The position numbers and the translations under genes are program-made. This document shows, piece after piece, positions 25,777-38,655 of a stretch of DNA of 64,000 nucleotides. Location: contig NC_030677.2 in assembly GCF_000004195.4 (NCBI RefSeq), positions 101,026,829-101,090,828 of the forward strand, read 5' to 3'. Each line of letters starts with the position of its first letter. Position 1 is the first letter of the stretch. The notes beneath the pieces are model-generated. The model had not been told where the DNA came from. It did not search any database and saw only the letters and a list, made by a program, of their open reading frames with translations. This stretch comes from Xenopus tropicalis. Taxonomy: Eukaryota > Chordata > Amphibia > Anura > Pipidae.

Positions 25777-26446
25777 TTAAAGGGGAACTAAACCCTAAAA
25801 ATGAATATACCTAGCAATGCCATATTTTATGTTAACTGGCTGCATTGGCTTAAAGTTTTAGCATCTCAATAGTAGTAATGATAGAGGTTGTTACAGTTGT
25901 CACAGGAGCTCCCCAATTCGGATTCTGTCGTCCCCCCCCCCCCCCCATTTTGGATTCTGTCGTCCCCCCCCCCATTTTGGATTCTGTCGTTCTCCCCCCC
26001 CCCCCCAGAACTTTCCAGGACACTGCACATGCTCAGTGTGGTCTGAGTGGCTGCTGAGAAGCTGAGCAAATTATCAAGCAGAAAATGAGATATGTCTATC
26101 ATGTAAGCCAATGTTACAGGGCTAATTATTCAATTCTGATGCAGTTGCCCTGGTTTTAGATCTGTCATGTAATGTGAATCTGAATGAATTACTAATCAGC
26201 TTTTTACTGTTACATTTATATTCTATTTATGCAGTATATTTTGAGCCGGTCCCTAAGCTCAGTAACTGACAGCAGCACAGAGCATGTGTAGGGAAGCAGC
26301 AGAAAAGAAGCTACTGGGGCGTTTTTGGTGGCACCTGATCTTCCCTGCTAAAGGGATGTGGTCACCTTGGGCTGGCACAGAAACCCAAAACATAATGTAA
26401 AACTTTTCTGCCCTACTTCTTTAGTTAGGCTTGAGTTCTCCTTTAA
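25777..26446. mobile_element. T2-type MITE (TTAA ends) carrying a poly-C minisatellite
   Basis: The left end 'ttaaaggggaactaaaccc' and right end, inverted, 'ttaaaggagaactcaagcc' fit the TTAAAGGRR termini of Xenopus T2 MITEs, each including the TTAA target. At 25912-26006 it has three copies of 'ggattctgtcgt' separated by C tracts of 10-17 bases. It lies upstream of TIMM10 exon 2. Confidence 0.8.
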
Positions 26447-26687
26447 CATGCCAAGCTTGTAGAGGGTTGCTGAAAAGTATTTGTATATCTTTGCTGCCTT
26501 CAGAATAAGAAAGTTAATTCCTAATTTCAACCAGACCTCAACAGAATTTCAGTAACTGGTCATGTGGGGTGGGGGTGCTTTTCCTGTAAAATAAGTCATT
26601 TTTGTTAGAACCATGTAACAGGATTAATAAGATTATAAAACTGTATAATGATTGCTTTTTTTTTTAATGCAGATTATTTGTCTGGAA

Positions 26688-29318
26688 ATGGATCCTTTAA
26701 AAGCACAGCAGTTGGCAGCAGAGTTGGAGGTGGAAATGATGGCTGATATGTATAACAGGTATATATAAGAGTATGGGAGTATCACTTTGCATTCTTCCTC
26801 TCTGTTGACGACACAATTTCCTGATAATTTTGTATCTTTTAAATACTAAAGCAAAACTATATTTAAAATACTTTTTATGTATCTCAATACATAATGCCTT
26901 AATGATACTACAATCTACTTGGTAAACTTTCAGGCATTTACCTACTGTAATTTTTCTGTTTTAGTATTGAGTAATTTAGTTTTTTCATTCAAAAGGTTGC
27001 AAAATATTTTGTAGATATCAGGAATCAACCTTTTTTTCGTCATTTAACTGTGGCAGCACAGGACTAATTCTCTGCCTGTGGATATACACAGGGTGAGAAT
27101 CGACCTCTACTCCCCAAGCAGTCTTTCCATATGCCTGCACTGTTGGCATCAGAATGTATACTTGTGCATTTTGGTGCTGGAATCCACTCTGCATGCCTGC
27201 TCCCAGGCCACTGTGTTTGATCCGGGTGTGGGCACGTCCACAAGCTGATCGGAGTGTAGGGGCTAATTTATTCCCTTGTGGCTTAAGCCTTATACCCACT
27301 TATCAGCACAACAGTTCTCTTTTTAGCTTTTTGAGCTAATTAAAGACATGCTTTCCAAAATACACATTCCTCTTGCAGAGTCTCTTTCTTCTCTATAGAT
27401 GTTTCCAAATCTACTTTCAGATTTGACTTTACTGGTGTTTTTTTCTTCAAAATCATTGTGTACAGTACAATAAAATTAGCTATGGGCATATTCTGCTCTC
27501 AACAGCGATGAACTAGTGTTCCTCATTGAGGACTTGAATAGCACCAAAGCAACAGGAACATTTTGGGCCTGAGGCCAGAATACATTTAAAATGAGTTTTT
27601 CTTTAATTCAACCAGCTTTTCTCAGAAAAAAATTCACTATATCTTGTCTGTTGTCTTGTTATGTCATCAAATATACCCTTTAAATTTTGGAAAAATTATG
27701 AAATTAGTAATTTGTACAATAATGTTAACGTTTTACAATCTTTCTTAGACCTTGGGCAAGCTACCTTATAGCTTTAACCTACATCAGTTCATTTCAGTCA
27801 AACAGCTTATTTGCTGCAAAAATCAGAAATGGTTTGGCAATATTATGTAGACCAGGGCTGTCCAACTGGCAGCCTGCTGGCACACATAGGCAGGGTAGGG
27901 CAGGCAGAGTAAGGAACACATAGGCAAGGTAGGGTGGAAGAGTATGGCACATATAGGCAGGGTAGGGCAGGGAGATTATCGCACACAGGCAGTACTCTGC
28001 CTGCCCTATGATACCTGTGTACCATACTCTGCATGCCCTACCCTCCCTGACCGGGGTTGGTTCTGGAAGTTTGTTAGCATTTGGAAATAGTCATTATATG
28101 GTCCCTAAGGTGTGTAATTATATGCTGGGGTTTGGGGGAGGAGGTGGCGGTGGCATATGGATTTATGGGTGTGTCTTAATATGACTCTTCATTTAATTCT
28201 TTCTCAAATGAATAAATGGTGGTATCCCTAGACCAACCATTTGGGTTTTTGCTGTGCTACCACCATTAATGTGGGTATGGTCTTAAAAGCTCCTGTGATA
28301 ACACAGGTGTGGTTTAAAGTGGCTGTGGTTTAAAAGAGGGGAGTGGTTAAAACTGGCTTCCATTATCGACCCTCCACCACGTAGTTCAGAAAAATTCCGG
28401 CCCTCAGTACCACAGAAGTTGGACAGCACTGATCTAGACTGTTTGGATATCCATTACACTGAAGGCACATGTACATTTAACATAAATATTACTCATTTCT
28501 TAGACAAACTGATATCCTTCTGCAGCAATGAAGACAAACATATTTCTTTTAATAGTCAAGAATATTTGTTGCTCGCAGTTAAATCTGTGCAACCGCGGGT
28601 GACATATTTGCCAAAAATGCTTTCCCACTGGCAAAAATATAAAAATATGTTTTTCCACCAGTGGTTTACATTATTTCTGGTGCAAAAGCATTTTCTGGAG
28701 ATTTGTTGCCCTCAGTAGTGCAGTTTAACAGCACGCAACAAATCTCCCTTTTCTGCCTTTTCTTACATTTCAGGGTGATGACAGACATGGAAATTTGCCT
28801 GCAGTTAAAACTGCACAACTGAGGGCAACAAATCTCCCAAAAATACTTTTGCACCAGGAATAATGTAAACCACTGGTAGGAAAACGTATGTTACATTTTT
28901 GCCAGTGGGAAAGCATTTTTGGCAAGTTTGTCACCCACGGATGCACAGATTTAACCGTGGGCAACAAATATTCTTGTCTGCCATCACCTTTATCATTGAC
29001 TCTCTCGTTCTTAGAATTCACTGTTTTTGATTTTCATTGTTTATCTGTGATTTTTGCCCAGTGTAATCTGCTTTGCCTTTGTGTAACATAAAAATGTGAC
29101 ATTTTGCCTTTCTAAGGATGACTGGCGCGTGTCATAAAAAATGTGTTCCTCCACACTACAAAGAGGCCGAGCTGTCTAAAGGGGAAAGTGTATGCCTGGA
29201 TCGCTGTGTTTCTAAGTATCTGGACATCCATGAGCGAATGGGAAAGAAGCTTACTGAGCTGTCTCTGCAAGATGAGGAGCTTATGAGGAAGATGCAACAG
29301 GGTGTGAGTTCGACATAG
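26688..29318 (+). CDS. timm10: TIM10, small translocase chaperone of the mitochondrial intermembrane space
   Basis: Two coding exons, 26688-26758 (the exon probably starts at 26673 after 'aatgcag') and 29117-29318, join within an Arg codon (AG|G). They give 90 aa, the same length as the human protein. The N terminus [18 protein letters not shown] is family-typical. The twin CX3C motif is present as Cys29/Cys33 (CHKKC) and Cys50/Cys54 (CLDRC), the cysteines that form two disulfides after Mia40-dependent import. TIM9-TIM10 hexamers escort hydrophobic carrier precursors to the TIM22 complex. There is no presequence, as expected. An AATAAA follows the stop at 29336-29341. The single internal intron carries two transposon relics. 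Head-to-head with PGPEP1. It looks fully functional. Confidence 0.97.
27853..28431. mobile_element. Non-autonomous hAT element in TIMM10 intron
   Basis: The termini 'cagggctgtccaactgg' and, inverted, 'aagttggacagcactg' are flanked by 8-bp direct repeats differing at one base: 'atgtagac' on the left and 'atctagac' on the right. This is a hAT-style target duplication. The interior has repeated 'ggcagggtagggcagg' and 'ccctaccctgcctatgtgtg'-like words. Non-coding. Confidence 0.85.
28553..28985. repeat. Long imperfect hairpin element in TIMM10 intron
   Basis: The left arm (from 'gtcaagaatatttgttgctc' near 28554) pairs with the right arm (to 'gggcaacaaatattcttg' near 28975). The intermediate words 'gccaaaaatgctttcccact' and 'agtgggaaagcatttttggc' pair as well. 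The turn is near 28770. A MITE-like foldback with no coding potential. Confidence 0.85.
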
Positions 29319-30966
29319 TAACACTGCCAAAACAAAATAAAGAAGTTTATGTTCTGTATAACCATATTTTTATGGTGAAAAAACACACTTTTTTATTTGC
29401 AATGGACTATTCTACAGATAAGTATGTGAAAACAGATCTGAAGGAAAGTTTTCCTAACTGCTGGACTTTTTATTTCCTTTTTCAAAACGGCTAAGAACAG
29501 TTTTTTTTCACAAACACTGGAGGAGATGAATCTTGGCAAACTGCATTACCCTTCAGTTTTCATTTTTTGTCAGAAGGGCTGAATTATTGAAACAGTTTTA
29601 TGGGGTGGTTAGTAGTGAAATGTCAGTGATATTAGTATCTAGCTTGTTTGAAATAACCATGCAATATTTACCAAACAGTGCTAAACATTTTTGTTACTTG
29701 TGCTGATGAAATCCAAGTTCTGGTAAATCTAATACTTTTATTGTATTAGGTTGGCCTAATATTGTAATCTGTAAGAACACTGCAAAACGTGAAGGAGGCA
29801 GTGCCTCAGGTGTTATACCCACATTTTATTACTTTTTTGTTAACCTTGCTGGACTGCAGGGAGCATCTCGGCTTATAGCAGATTACTTTCAGTAGCACTG
29901 TGATATCTGGTGGGGAAATATACTCGAAAAACCAAGCGATGCTTCTCTGTTCCATGCACTTCAAACATGTCTAAAAGATTTCAGGTACTTTAGTTTTTGT
30001 AATGTATAAGCTGTTCTTATTCACAATTCACAAGCTGCAATAGAAAGCATATGCAATTAATTGTTTTCTATGTTATCTAATAAAAAATACCTTATGTATA
30101 TTCACTTCTGCAAGCTAGACACTATGCTGCTTTTTCTGCTCTTTTAGTGTGCACTATGAAGAATCCATTTAAAAACTTGGTATGCTCCTTTATAGTTGAT
30201 AAAAATATTAAAGGGTGGGAGGATTATTATTTTAACCTAGCAGTGTTTATCCTACATGTATGGTAGTGTTAGCTGTGAGTATTGTACCACTTATCTGGGT
30301 GGCTACAACCTCCAATATTAACTTCCATAGCACTCCTTTGATGTCATCATTTTCTCATGAGAAGTGAGAAATTTCATGGCCATTGGGGTTGTGATTGTGA
30401 TTAGCCAGACTAATTTACTGCGTGATTGCAGTAAATGAGTTTTAAAATCAACTTTTCACACGATAAATGCAACTTTTTCATATTGTCGCACAAAAACCAG
30501 CATCAAAAATATGAATACCTCTGTATTCTGATGCAAAGAAAGATCTTTCAGTGAATGGAAGGGACATCTGCCATTGACGTCTACATGAACAAGTATTTTT
30601 TACCCTTATCTGACGGCTGTAGGGCCAACAATCCGATCAGCCTGATTCAGTCCACCACTTGGGTCGCCTAATTGGGCTTAGATCCACTTGTTCAATGACC
30701 TCGGTGAACAAGCAGATTTGGTTGTGTATGGCCAGTTTTTCATAAAGGAGGTTTGTGAGGCAGAATGGACAATTCTTAAAAAAAAAAAAAAAAGAATCAA
30801 GTGGATTCCTTTTAAAATTTCAATTTATAATCATTTTCATACAATTTGCTTGTACAAAGTCTTCTTGCAACCTTTTATATGCAGGTGGTTTTCTTTCAAT
30901 GAAAAGAAAAAAATAAGAATATTGTCAATGTTCAATAAGACAATAGTTTTTATGTAAAAATTAAGA

Positions 30967-31428
30967 ATGTACCAGCGAATTTTACTCCTCTAAACAAAGG
31001 ATTGTGCATAAAAAAAGTTGTGTTTTGGACTGTACTAGTCCCGCCCATCTGTTCCACTTCCTGCTGGCTAAATTCTCAGGATGTGAATTGGGACCAGCAG
31101 CACTCAGTACACTGCACTGTAGGATAGGAACCAATCAGCAGCTAAGCTGACCTGATACAGAACTGAAGCCTGTCTTTGCTTGTGTGAGTGCAGGGCTGTG
31201 ATTGGCTATCCCCCTCCTACTGTGCTTCTGGCAGGGACCGTTAGGACACGCCCATCTTTCATTTGAAACACTGACAGAGACCTGAGAGGATCTATAGGGA
31301 GCTCCAATAAAGGGGCCATTTTTGAAGATAGGATTAATATTTAGCTCAAAGTGAAACCAGCACCATATATTATTCATAATTGCCTACAGGATTAGGGTTT
31401 TCCCATTTATCCAATATGTCTCCTTTAA
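30967..31428. mobile_element. T2-like MITE copy (cf. 57844-58359)
   Basis: It shares 'gaatgtaccagcgaatt', 'cgcccatctgttccacttcc' and 'gctccaataaaggggccatt' with the element at 57844-58359, and it ends in 'atatgtctcctttaa'. The left terminus is eroded. Confidence 0.8.
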
Positions 31429-33552
31429 TAAGATTCTAAAAAATACATTCACAAAATGTTGAAAGGTGGACAGGGCCTTGCAGAGACCAATCTGCATTAC
31501 AAGATATTTAGAGTCCCCAAATGAGTTCAAAAGGTTATATTTTATTCATACCTGGCCTGATATGTAATCTTCTGCTGGCAAATGGCCCTGCTAGAAAAAA
31601 GCATTATATAGTGGTTGGTGACAGAGAGTAATCATAAAAGACATCATTATTCATTCAATTCTGCCTGTGCCCTGCATGACACAGCAGTAGTATAGGCCAA
31701 GGTCAACAAGTATTAAGAAATGGACTGCTTTTTCAATTTCTGCTGCACCACCTAGTGGCAGTATTCACAATCTAGTGTTTAAAAGTGGTTCTCTGCCCAA
31801 AAACTGTTTTTGCATATTAAAAATTTAATTCTAAGCAACTTTCCTATACATTAATAAAAAGGTCTTCAGCAGTTTTAAAGTTACTATTGAATCAGTATCT
31901 GTCTGCAATAATGTAATAAGCCAGTTTATTTACAGACCTGCAGAAAAATGACTCTTACATTGTTTTAAGAGAACAGAAAAGAATAAACAAACATTGATTT
32001 CAATTGCTCTATCTTTTCAAACATGTGGACTGGGTATCACAGTAGGCCCTAGCAATTCAAGTGCACAAAGAACAGCCAAAAACATGATTAATGTATATTG
32101 GCACTACCTGCTCTTTCATTATGGAAACCATTGCTTTTATGTAGAGTGCCCCATTAAAACAAACTATTTTTGCTTTGACCACTAGATGTCACCGTGTGGC
32201 TAAAATATTTCACTATGTAAAGTATTCCATTTGTAATGGTTTGAAGTAAAGCTCTTTTACCCTATATGCCATGTATTAAAGAAATAAAGGTCCAGGGTCC
32301 AGAATCATGTAGTGTTTTATTGTTAATGTTTTCCAATCAATCCAGACAATTGTTACTAGAGGACAAAACAAACCATATAGTAGTACTAAATAGGGAAGAC
32401 ACTGAAAAAAGGTATACTCCAATCCAGGTTTGAACCACTAAGGGTATTTATTTATAGGGTTAAAATGTGACCGTCTCTTGTTTCATGCTTTCCTCAGCAC
32501 ATTGAAATAAAGAGACTCTTTGGGCCTTGTGATGCACAGTATGTAGAAAGCTTCTGTGGCTTTATATTCTGTTTGGGAACACCATTTGGATGCACAGTTG
32601 GAACAAAGTTGGACCTGTGATTTACACTTTTGGCTCAAAGTTACACTGTTTTAGAAGAGATAGTTCTGCAATGCACTGCTTTGGATATTTTTTGCTCATT
32701 CTTGTCTGTACTTCATTTCCTACGGTCTGATCTGGAGTGTGCTGGTTCCCTGTCTGTCCTGCAGCAGGAAGTTCCAAGACCTCAAAAGTGTGCAGACCTG
32801 TCAACCACCCCTATTTTCCCGGGAGTTACCTGACTTCCGATTACCTCCTCTGGTCTCCCGTCACTTTACCTCTTCCCCCCTGTTTTCTATCTTTCCCAAG
32901 ATTTTCAAGCTGTCCTGGAAAAAAAATCCATCTTGCACATGCACAGGAACATTTCCCAGTGTCAAATGTGTAAAGTGCACATGCGCAATGGGTGTTGAGC
33001 GGCTTCAAAACTTTTGGGACCAGATTGACAGCTCTGAGAGTGTTGTTGAAGACCTGTGCTGGCAGTTGTTCCCCTGCTTCACAAAAGAGTATGACCACCC
33101 CTTCTATCTAGCAGGGCTGACACTTAACAAACATTATATAGGGCCACCTATGTAGAGCTAGGTAGAAATTTCTGAATTAACCAAGAAGAGCAGTAAGTAA
33201 CATTCTGTAAGTAACTGGCAAATGTATGACACCAACTGACGAACACTATTATATGGGCAGGTGGGTGTTGTTTGGGCCTCAGTGTACTTAAAATGCCAGG
33301 ACCTATTTTGAATGCCAGTCCAGACCTGAGCTCAACTGCTACTTAATTTATAGGAAAAATAATGTATTGTAATACAAGAACAGTGATCAGAATGCAGGAA
33401 GGGTTCTTAGTCAAATCATTTATAACAATCAGTGACAAAACAGTTCCTGAATACAATATTTGCTGGAAATGATCACAATACAACTTGTAATTGGAGCTAT
33501 TGCAAAGCAGGATGGCAAGAAATGATGTAGGAGTTGGGAAAAATTCTACATT

Positions 33553-33640
33553 TAGGGGCACATTTACTAATCCACGAACGTCCAATCCAATTTTTTCCCA
33601 TTCGGGATTCGGATTCGTGGATTAGTAAATCAGCTCCTTA
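33553..33640. repeat. Short 'aggggcacatttactaa' MITE
   Basis: Inverted ends 'ggggcacatttactaatcca' and 'tggattagtaaatcagctcc'; a deleted version of the family seen at 23776 and 54923. Confidence 0.75.
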
Positions 33641-33897
33641 GAGTACATTTTTATAAATGTTTTAGCACTGGTCTTGTATTTAATCCTTCTACCTGCGCAA
33701 TCACATGTTAAATTAATTTGAAAGTAGTGTTTATAGATATGGCTACATTTGTCAGTGCCCTAATTTAGTCAGTGACTAGTTCCCCAGTTGCCCCTTCTGT
33801 TAAACTATGGAAATGTAATTTTATTGAATAGTAATGCTGTTAATATGTGCTCAATAAATTAGGGATCTTCATATTGTTGGAAGAATAAAACTAGCCC

Positions 33898-34590
33898 AAG
33901 GGGCCCATTCATTAAAGTACGATGGACACGATTACAAAAAAATTGTATTTTTTCTAAACTTTAGAACTGTTCATACTGTTAACGATAATATTGTTAAAAA
34001 AGTACGAGTTTTTCGTGATACGTTTGTTATTCAACAAAAAAGTAATACTTTTTGCACAACGATAACAAAAGTTTTGTTATTCATTTAAACTTCGTTATTG
34101 TGACTATCTTTTGGCCAGGTTGGAGCTGCATTCCCGAACAACCGATTCCCGAACGATCCGATACTATCGTTAAGTTATCGTATAGTTGATGGTGTGCGAA
34201 CGATCGTCGGCCCACTAATCAACCCGACATTATCGTCCCCAAAATCGATCGGCCAGGTTTAAAAATTTTAGTCGTTTAACGATAAAATCTGCCAGTTGGT
34301 GTGAGTGTCAAACATTTGTCTTTGAACGATTGTTCTCTGCGCATGTCAAGATTGCCAGCAGCGGAAGTCAACGAACATAAATAAATAAATACCGCTTCCG
34401 CCACGACATTGGATCGTACGTAGATGTATGATCGTACGTATTTTACGATAATGATACGATATCTTTTGCAAATTATCATTGCCTGTGGATGGCATATCGT
34501 AAGGAAACCCGATCGCCATACAATCGTTTGTCGATATAATCGTTCGTCGCACAACGAGTGAAATCGCCTCGTGTATGGGGAACTTAACTG
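33898..34590. repeat. Composite of two palindrome-rich MITE relics
   Basis: The left part starts 'aaggggcccattcattaaag' as in the element at 60054-60548. The right part carries 'gatcggccaggttt' and ends 'cgtgtatggggaacttaa', as in the 22868-23216 family. It is dense in 'cgatcgt' and 'acgata' words. The joint is near 34127. Confidence 0.6.
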
Positions 34591-35479
34591 AGAGTCTTTT
34601 ACTTGCTTTATAATACTGTGCGCATAGTAATTCATCTTATAAACACTTTATTGATTTGTTTCAAGCATTTCTGGACAAAACAAAAATCAGACCTGCCATT
34701 CATTTTGACTTAGTAACAATCCACGTGAATTGAGTAAACACTGCCACCAAATTTGGATACAGAGATTGTAAATCTTTGGCTTTGTCACTAGCTAATAAGG
34801 TAAGAAGAAACAGACTTTTGTCTGTGCTGAATTGCCTCCAGTGCAGGCAACAATACATTTAAATTATAATGTAAGAATAATAGAATATTATAATAATAAT
34901 AAATAAATATCAGATTACTTACTTACTGCATTTTATTAGTGCATAAAGATCTTAGCATAAATCAAACATAAATCTTTTAGTATACTACATAGCAGTGACC
35001 TCTCTCTGTCTGCCTTTCAGCCACTCCCTCCTGATGCATTTTGTGCCAATGGGCGCTTTATTCGAGGAGGTTTGGCTGAATTAGGCCAAATCCCTTTAAT
35101 ACCCATCTTATTTAACATGTTCCCATTTCAGGATTTCCTGTCATCTTTTATTTGAGCAAATCTAAATTGCTATTGGTAAGTATGCTGGTACAGTTTTGAC
35201 ACAAAACTCTGCGAAAAACGTGAAGGAGGCATTTTACCTCAATTATGTGACTAAACTGTTTAAGCAGTGGCAATTCTGAGTCTCTCCAATACAAAGATAT
35301 TTTCAGACATTTTATCACCCCATTGCCGGGCCAAGCTGGCCAGATGACCTATGGCCATGTCACTCCTCCTTTCACCATGCGTATTCCTGAACTACCGTTG
35401 ACGCGCATACAAAAAAAAGTGTGCGAGAGAGCGCAATTGTGCATGTTGCCTGTGGGGGCTATGTAAGTAATATGGGAGC

Positions 35480-35595
35480 AAGGTCCCAGACTAGGGGTAG
35501 GCGACAGAAGAGGTACATGCCTAGCAACCCCCTGTCATTGCACCCTAGACATGTGCTTTTTCTGCCTACCCCTAGTTCTGGCCCTTTTGTCACCC
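35480..35595. repeat. Fragment of the 'actaggggtaggc' inverted repeat
   Basis: 'agactaggggtaggcgacag' near 35491 is mirrored by 'ctgcctacccctagttctgg' near 35562. Same family as 47255-47421. Confidence 0.7.
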
Positions 35596-35651
35596 ACACT
35601 AGAGGGTGACAAAATATCTCAGGTGACAAAATGTCACAGGTATACTTATCC

Positions 35652-36112
35652 TTAAAGGAGAAAGAAAGGTAAAAACTAAGTAAAGTTTATGAGAAAGGTC
35701 TATGTAAATACGACCATAAGCACTCACAGAAACGCTGCACTAAGTTCTCTGTCAAAAGATTTGTTGTGCTTGTTTTCCTCTGCCTGAGACATGCAGCTCT
35801 CTGCTCTCTCCCCTCTCCTGCTCCCCCCTCCCACAAGAATTCTAAGAACTCACTCCCCCCCTTAGGAATGTGGATCTGAGCCAATCACCAGAAAGCTTCC
35901 TCATAGTCTAACTAACTGAGCATGTACACCGGTCTGGGTCTCTGTGCATGAGTGAGGCATTATGGGAACTTTCTTTACACAGCTCAGCATTTTTTCTTCC
36001 TGTTTGGCTTCTGATCATCTGAACAGGTGAAATATGGGGAGACTTAAGGGACAACTGAAGGTATGCCTGCAGCTTGAGATTAACTCTTTATTAGCCTTTC
36101 TTTCTCCTTTAA
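35652..36112. mobile_element. T2-type MITE with well-matched ends
   Basis: TTAA at each end; the termini 'ttaaaggagaaagaaagg' and 'cctttctttctcctttaa' are perfect inverted repeats. 461 bp, non-coding. Confidence 0.88.
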
Positions 36113-37004
36113 AGTACTACAGCTGCCAGCATCCCTAAACAACTGTTCATTTTCATGTGATTCTGAGTGGTAGTTCATGATCAGCTGGAGAGCAACTTCG
36201 TGAAGATGGTTCCTGCTTTTGTGTTAAATTTGATGCATGAGCAGTCTCATGGTTCTTGGCTGTTTGGCAAACCTATGTATCCTATATAATAACACACAAT
36301 TTGTGTTAATCGCTGATTAGAAAATAAACTTTTTAAAGATTACCCTTTTGGTTTATCGTACTCAAATATTGAGTCATAGCTTTTAATATAAGTTTTAATA
36401 TAAGTTCCTTTGTCTTACAGGTAGTTTCTCAGATACTGAGCACCTTGTATTTAAACTTCATTCTACAATCAAAATGTCAAGAGCATAGAGCTCATACAGC
36501 CACACTGTGGTGCTCTTGACACAATTTCTTCTCAAATCCAAAAGACTTTAGAACACTTTCTTTAGAAAGAATATGACAACAAATGTTCTGGAACAGATTA
36601 AAAAGATAATGGACCACTGAAAGAAGGTGCTTTTAACTTGGAACAAACAATAAACTTTTACTTAAAGCTAAGATAAATGTTAAACCAATGATTGCCACAT
36701 TAGTTAAAAAAGATGTTTTGATATACAGTTTAAAAAAAGTTTACCCAAAGATCAGTTAGATCCCATGCATATTTGATAAAGCCATTTATTCTATTAAAAA
36801 TCTATTCTATTCTATTATACTCTATTAAACAATTTGCAAGATACATGCCCCCATATGTATGTGTAATAAAAGTCACTTAGTTTGTCCATAGCAACCAATA
36901 AGATGTTGCTTTTAAACAAGTGGCCAGTAAGTGCTATATGCTGATTGGATGCTATGAGTTACTGCTCCTGGGCAAACTGGAAAAGGTAAGATGACTAGTG
37001 GATG

Positions 37005-37172
37005 ACACGCCGCGACAAATCTCCCCGAAATGCCAACCCACTGGCTAGAATGTAAATTGCCGGTGGGATGGCATACGCGGCGGCGCAATTTGCCGAAGTC
37101 GCAGACGTTTCCTCTCAAAGCAACTTCGGCGACTTTGGCAAATTGCGGCGCTCCCGTATGCCATCCCAACCT
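37005..37172. repeat. Harbinger-family MITE relic
   Basis: 'gccggtgggatggcatacgc' and its mirrored 'gcgctcccgtatgccatccc' surround paired 'caatttgccgaagtcgc' and 'gcgactttggcaaattg'. Same word set as the foldback at 20160. Confidence 0.7.
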
Positions 37173-38555
37173 GCATTACTATTGGAAATAATGTTGTTAC
37201 TTCTAGTTTGCTGCACAATAACTCATGGTGTCCTTCTTTTTTATCACTTCATTTAATTTGGTAGTGGGAGGTGAATTTAAACAACACCCTCCATACACAC
37301 TCTTCCACATAGCAAAGGCCCATCCTTTAAAATAATGTACCCCATGCTCTAACCTAACTAGCTGGACAAGGCCTGTTAAATTATCGACTTTTTCTTAAAC
37401 TTACCTGTCTTAGTCTCATTTGGTGAAAGAAACTTTTTTTTCTAAATCAACTTAAAAAACTTACTTTATCTACTGCATCCCAGTAAATATGAAATATTAC
37501 GTTTTGAATAATCTATTATCTAACCCCTTTAAACAATCCACAGCTTGCAAATTTGTATGTTTAAGTTCTGACTTGGATGCTTTAAACTTCTTATAAAGAT
37601 TCCCAAATTTATGTAGTATACAAGTCACTGGCAAGTGTTTAAAAGAGCTGACCTGAGTCTTTGCTGGTCTTTTTGTGGGATTCTGCAGGAAGACAGTTGT
37701 GCTGTATTACTGGTCTGTTTAAATTGCACAAAATTTGATTAAAATCTCCCGTGTAGTTTAGCCCTAAGGTGTGCTGACTAAAGTGGAAGAAGCTGAGATT
37801 CCTGCCAAAAATGAGGATCGGGTAGAGCATTTGGGCAAGTTGGGGAGGTGCTGGGTGAATCAGGAGCAAGGCTTCCTAAGCATACGGGCACCCACTATAA
37901 TAATGCAGGCAAAAATCCATTCCACTGCAAATTGAAACAGCTGTGGGTACATAAATTAAAGGAGTCGTTACTGTTCTAAACAATCCACTACACAATAGAG
38001 GATACTTGATAATACATGATAATACCTTTTTTCTTTAAAAAAAATGGTTTTAATCAACTATTACTAATGTACTTTCTCAACCTAACGTTTTCTTGCTGCT
38101 CAACCATGTTGTGCAAGTATTTTAAAACAGTGATGGCCCCTTTTTTAAAGGAGGTCTATACGCGACTTTGATCAAGTTGGCCAACTTGAACATAATGCAA
38201 TATACAGTATAGACAAACAATCCTTGTTTTGTTTAAAGGGGATGCCATTCGTTAGTAGTTTAATGCAGAAAATGACTCAGTGTCCTAAATATATTTACAA
38301 TAGATAAGTGCAGCCTCATTACACCACTGCCTAATGGTTTAATATTTAGCGTTGAGCACAACTTACCCTTTTGCAATAAATTATTTGAACATTTACATTG
38401 CATTTGCTAACCACAGGTCTATCTGAAGGGGCAGATCCTAGGGCAAAATCACTCTCTTGTCAACCTATATTAACATCAATAAAACAGAGTATTATTAACC
38501 TTATGGAAATGAAGGTTAAGGACAGAATCTCTGATTGGCTGTCAGATTGCAATAG

Positions 38556-38582
38556 TTTTGCATAATCAACTGCATATAAATG
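38556..38582 (+). promoter_or_regulatory. V1 promoter: octamer variant and TATA
   Basis: TTTTGCAT (38556-38563), one mismatch from the light-chain octamer ATTTGCAT, is followed by 'catataaat' at about 38573. They lie roughly 75-100 bp before the leader ATG. A reversed CCAAT (attgg) precedes it at 38534. Confidence 0.7.
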
Positions 38583-38655
38583 ATTGATATTAGTTAGAGA
38601 TGAAAAGTATCAGTTGTTCGTAGTGTAAAGAGAAGTATTAAACCATTTAGTGAAA

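Larger units (their letters stand above)
29343..38500. other. Gene-free interval between TIMM10 and the V array
   Basis: No exon of a recognisable protein is visible on either strand. It contains T2-type elements, aggggcac-type MITEs and composite palindromic repeats, listed separately. The longest open frames lie in or beside repeats, lack splice-supported neighbours, and are not called. Confidence 0.55.

Noticed and set aside
32739..33155. 138-codon plus-strand open frame with several cysteines
   Set aside because: No recognisable domain, no supporting exon neighbours, overlapping alternatives in other frames, and repeat-like words; probably chance.
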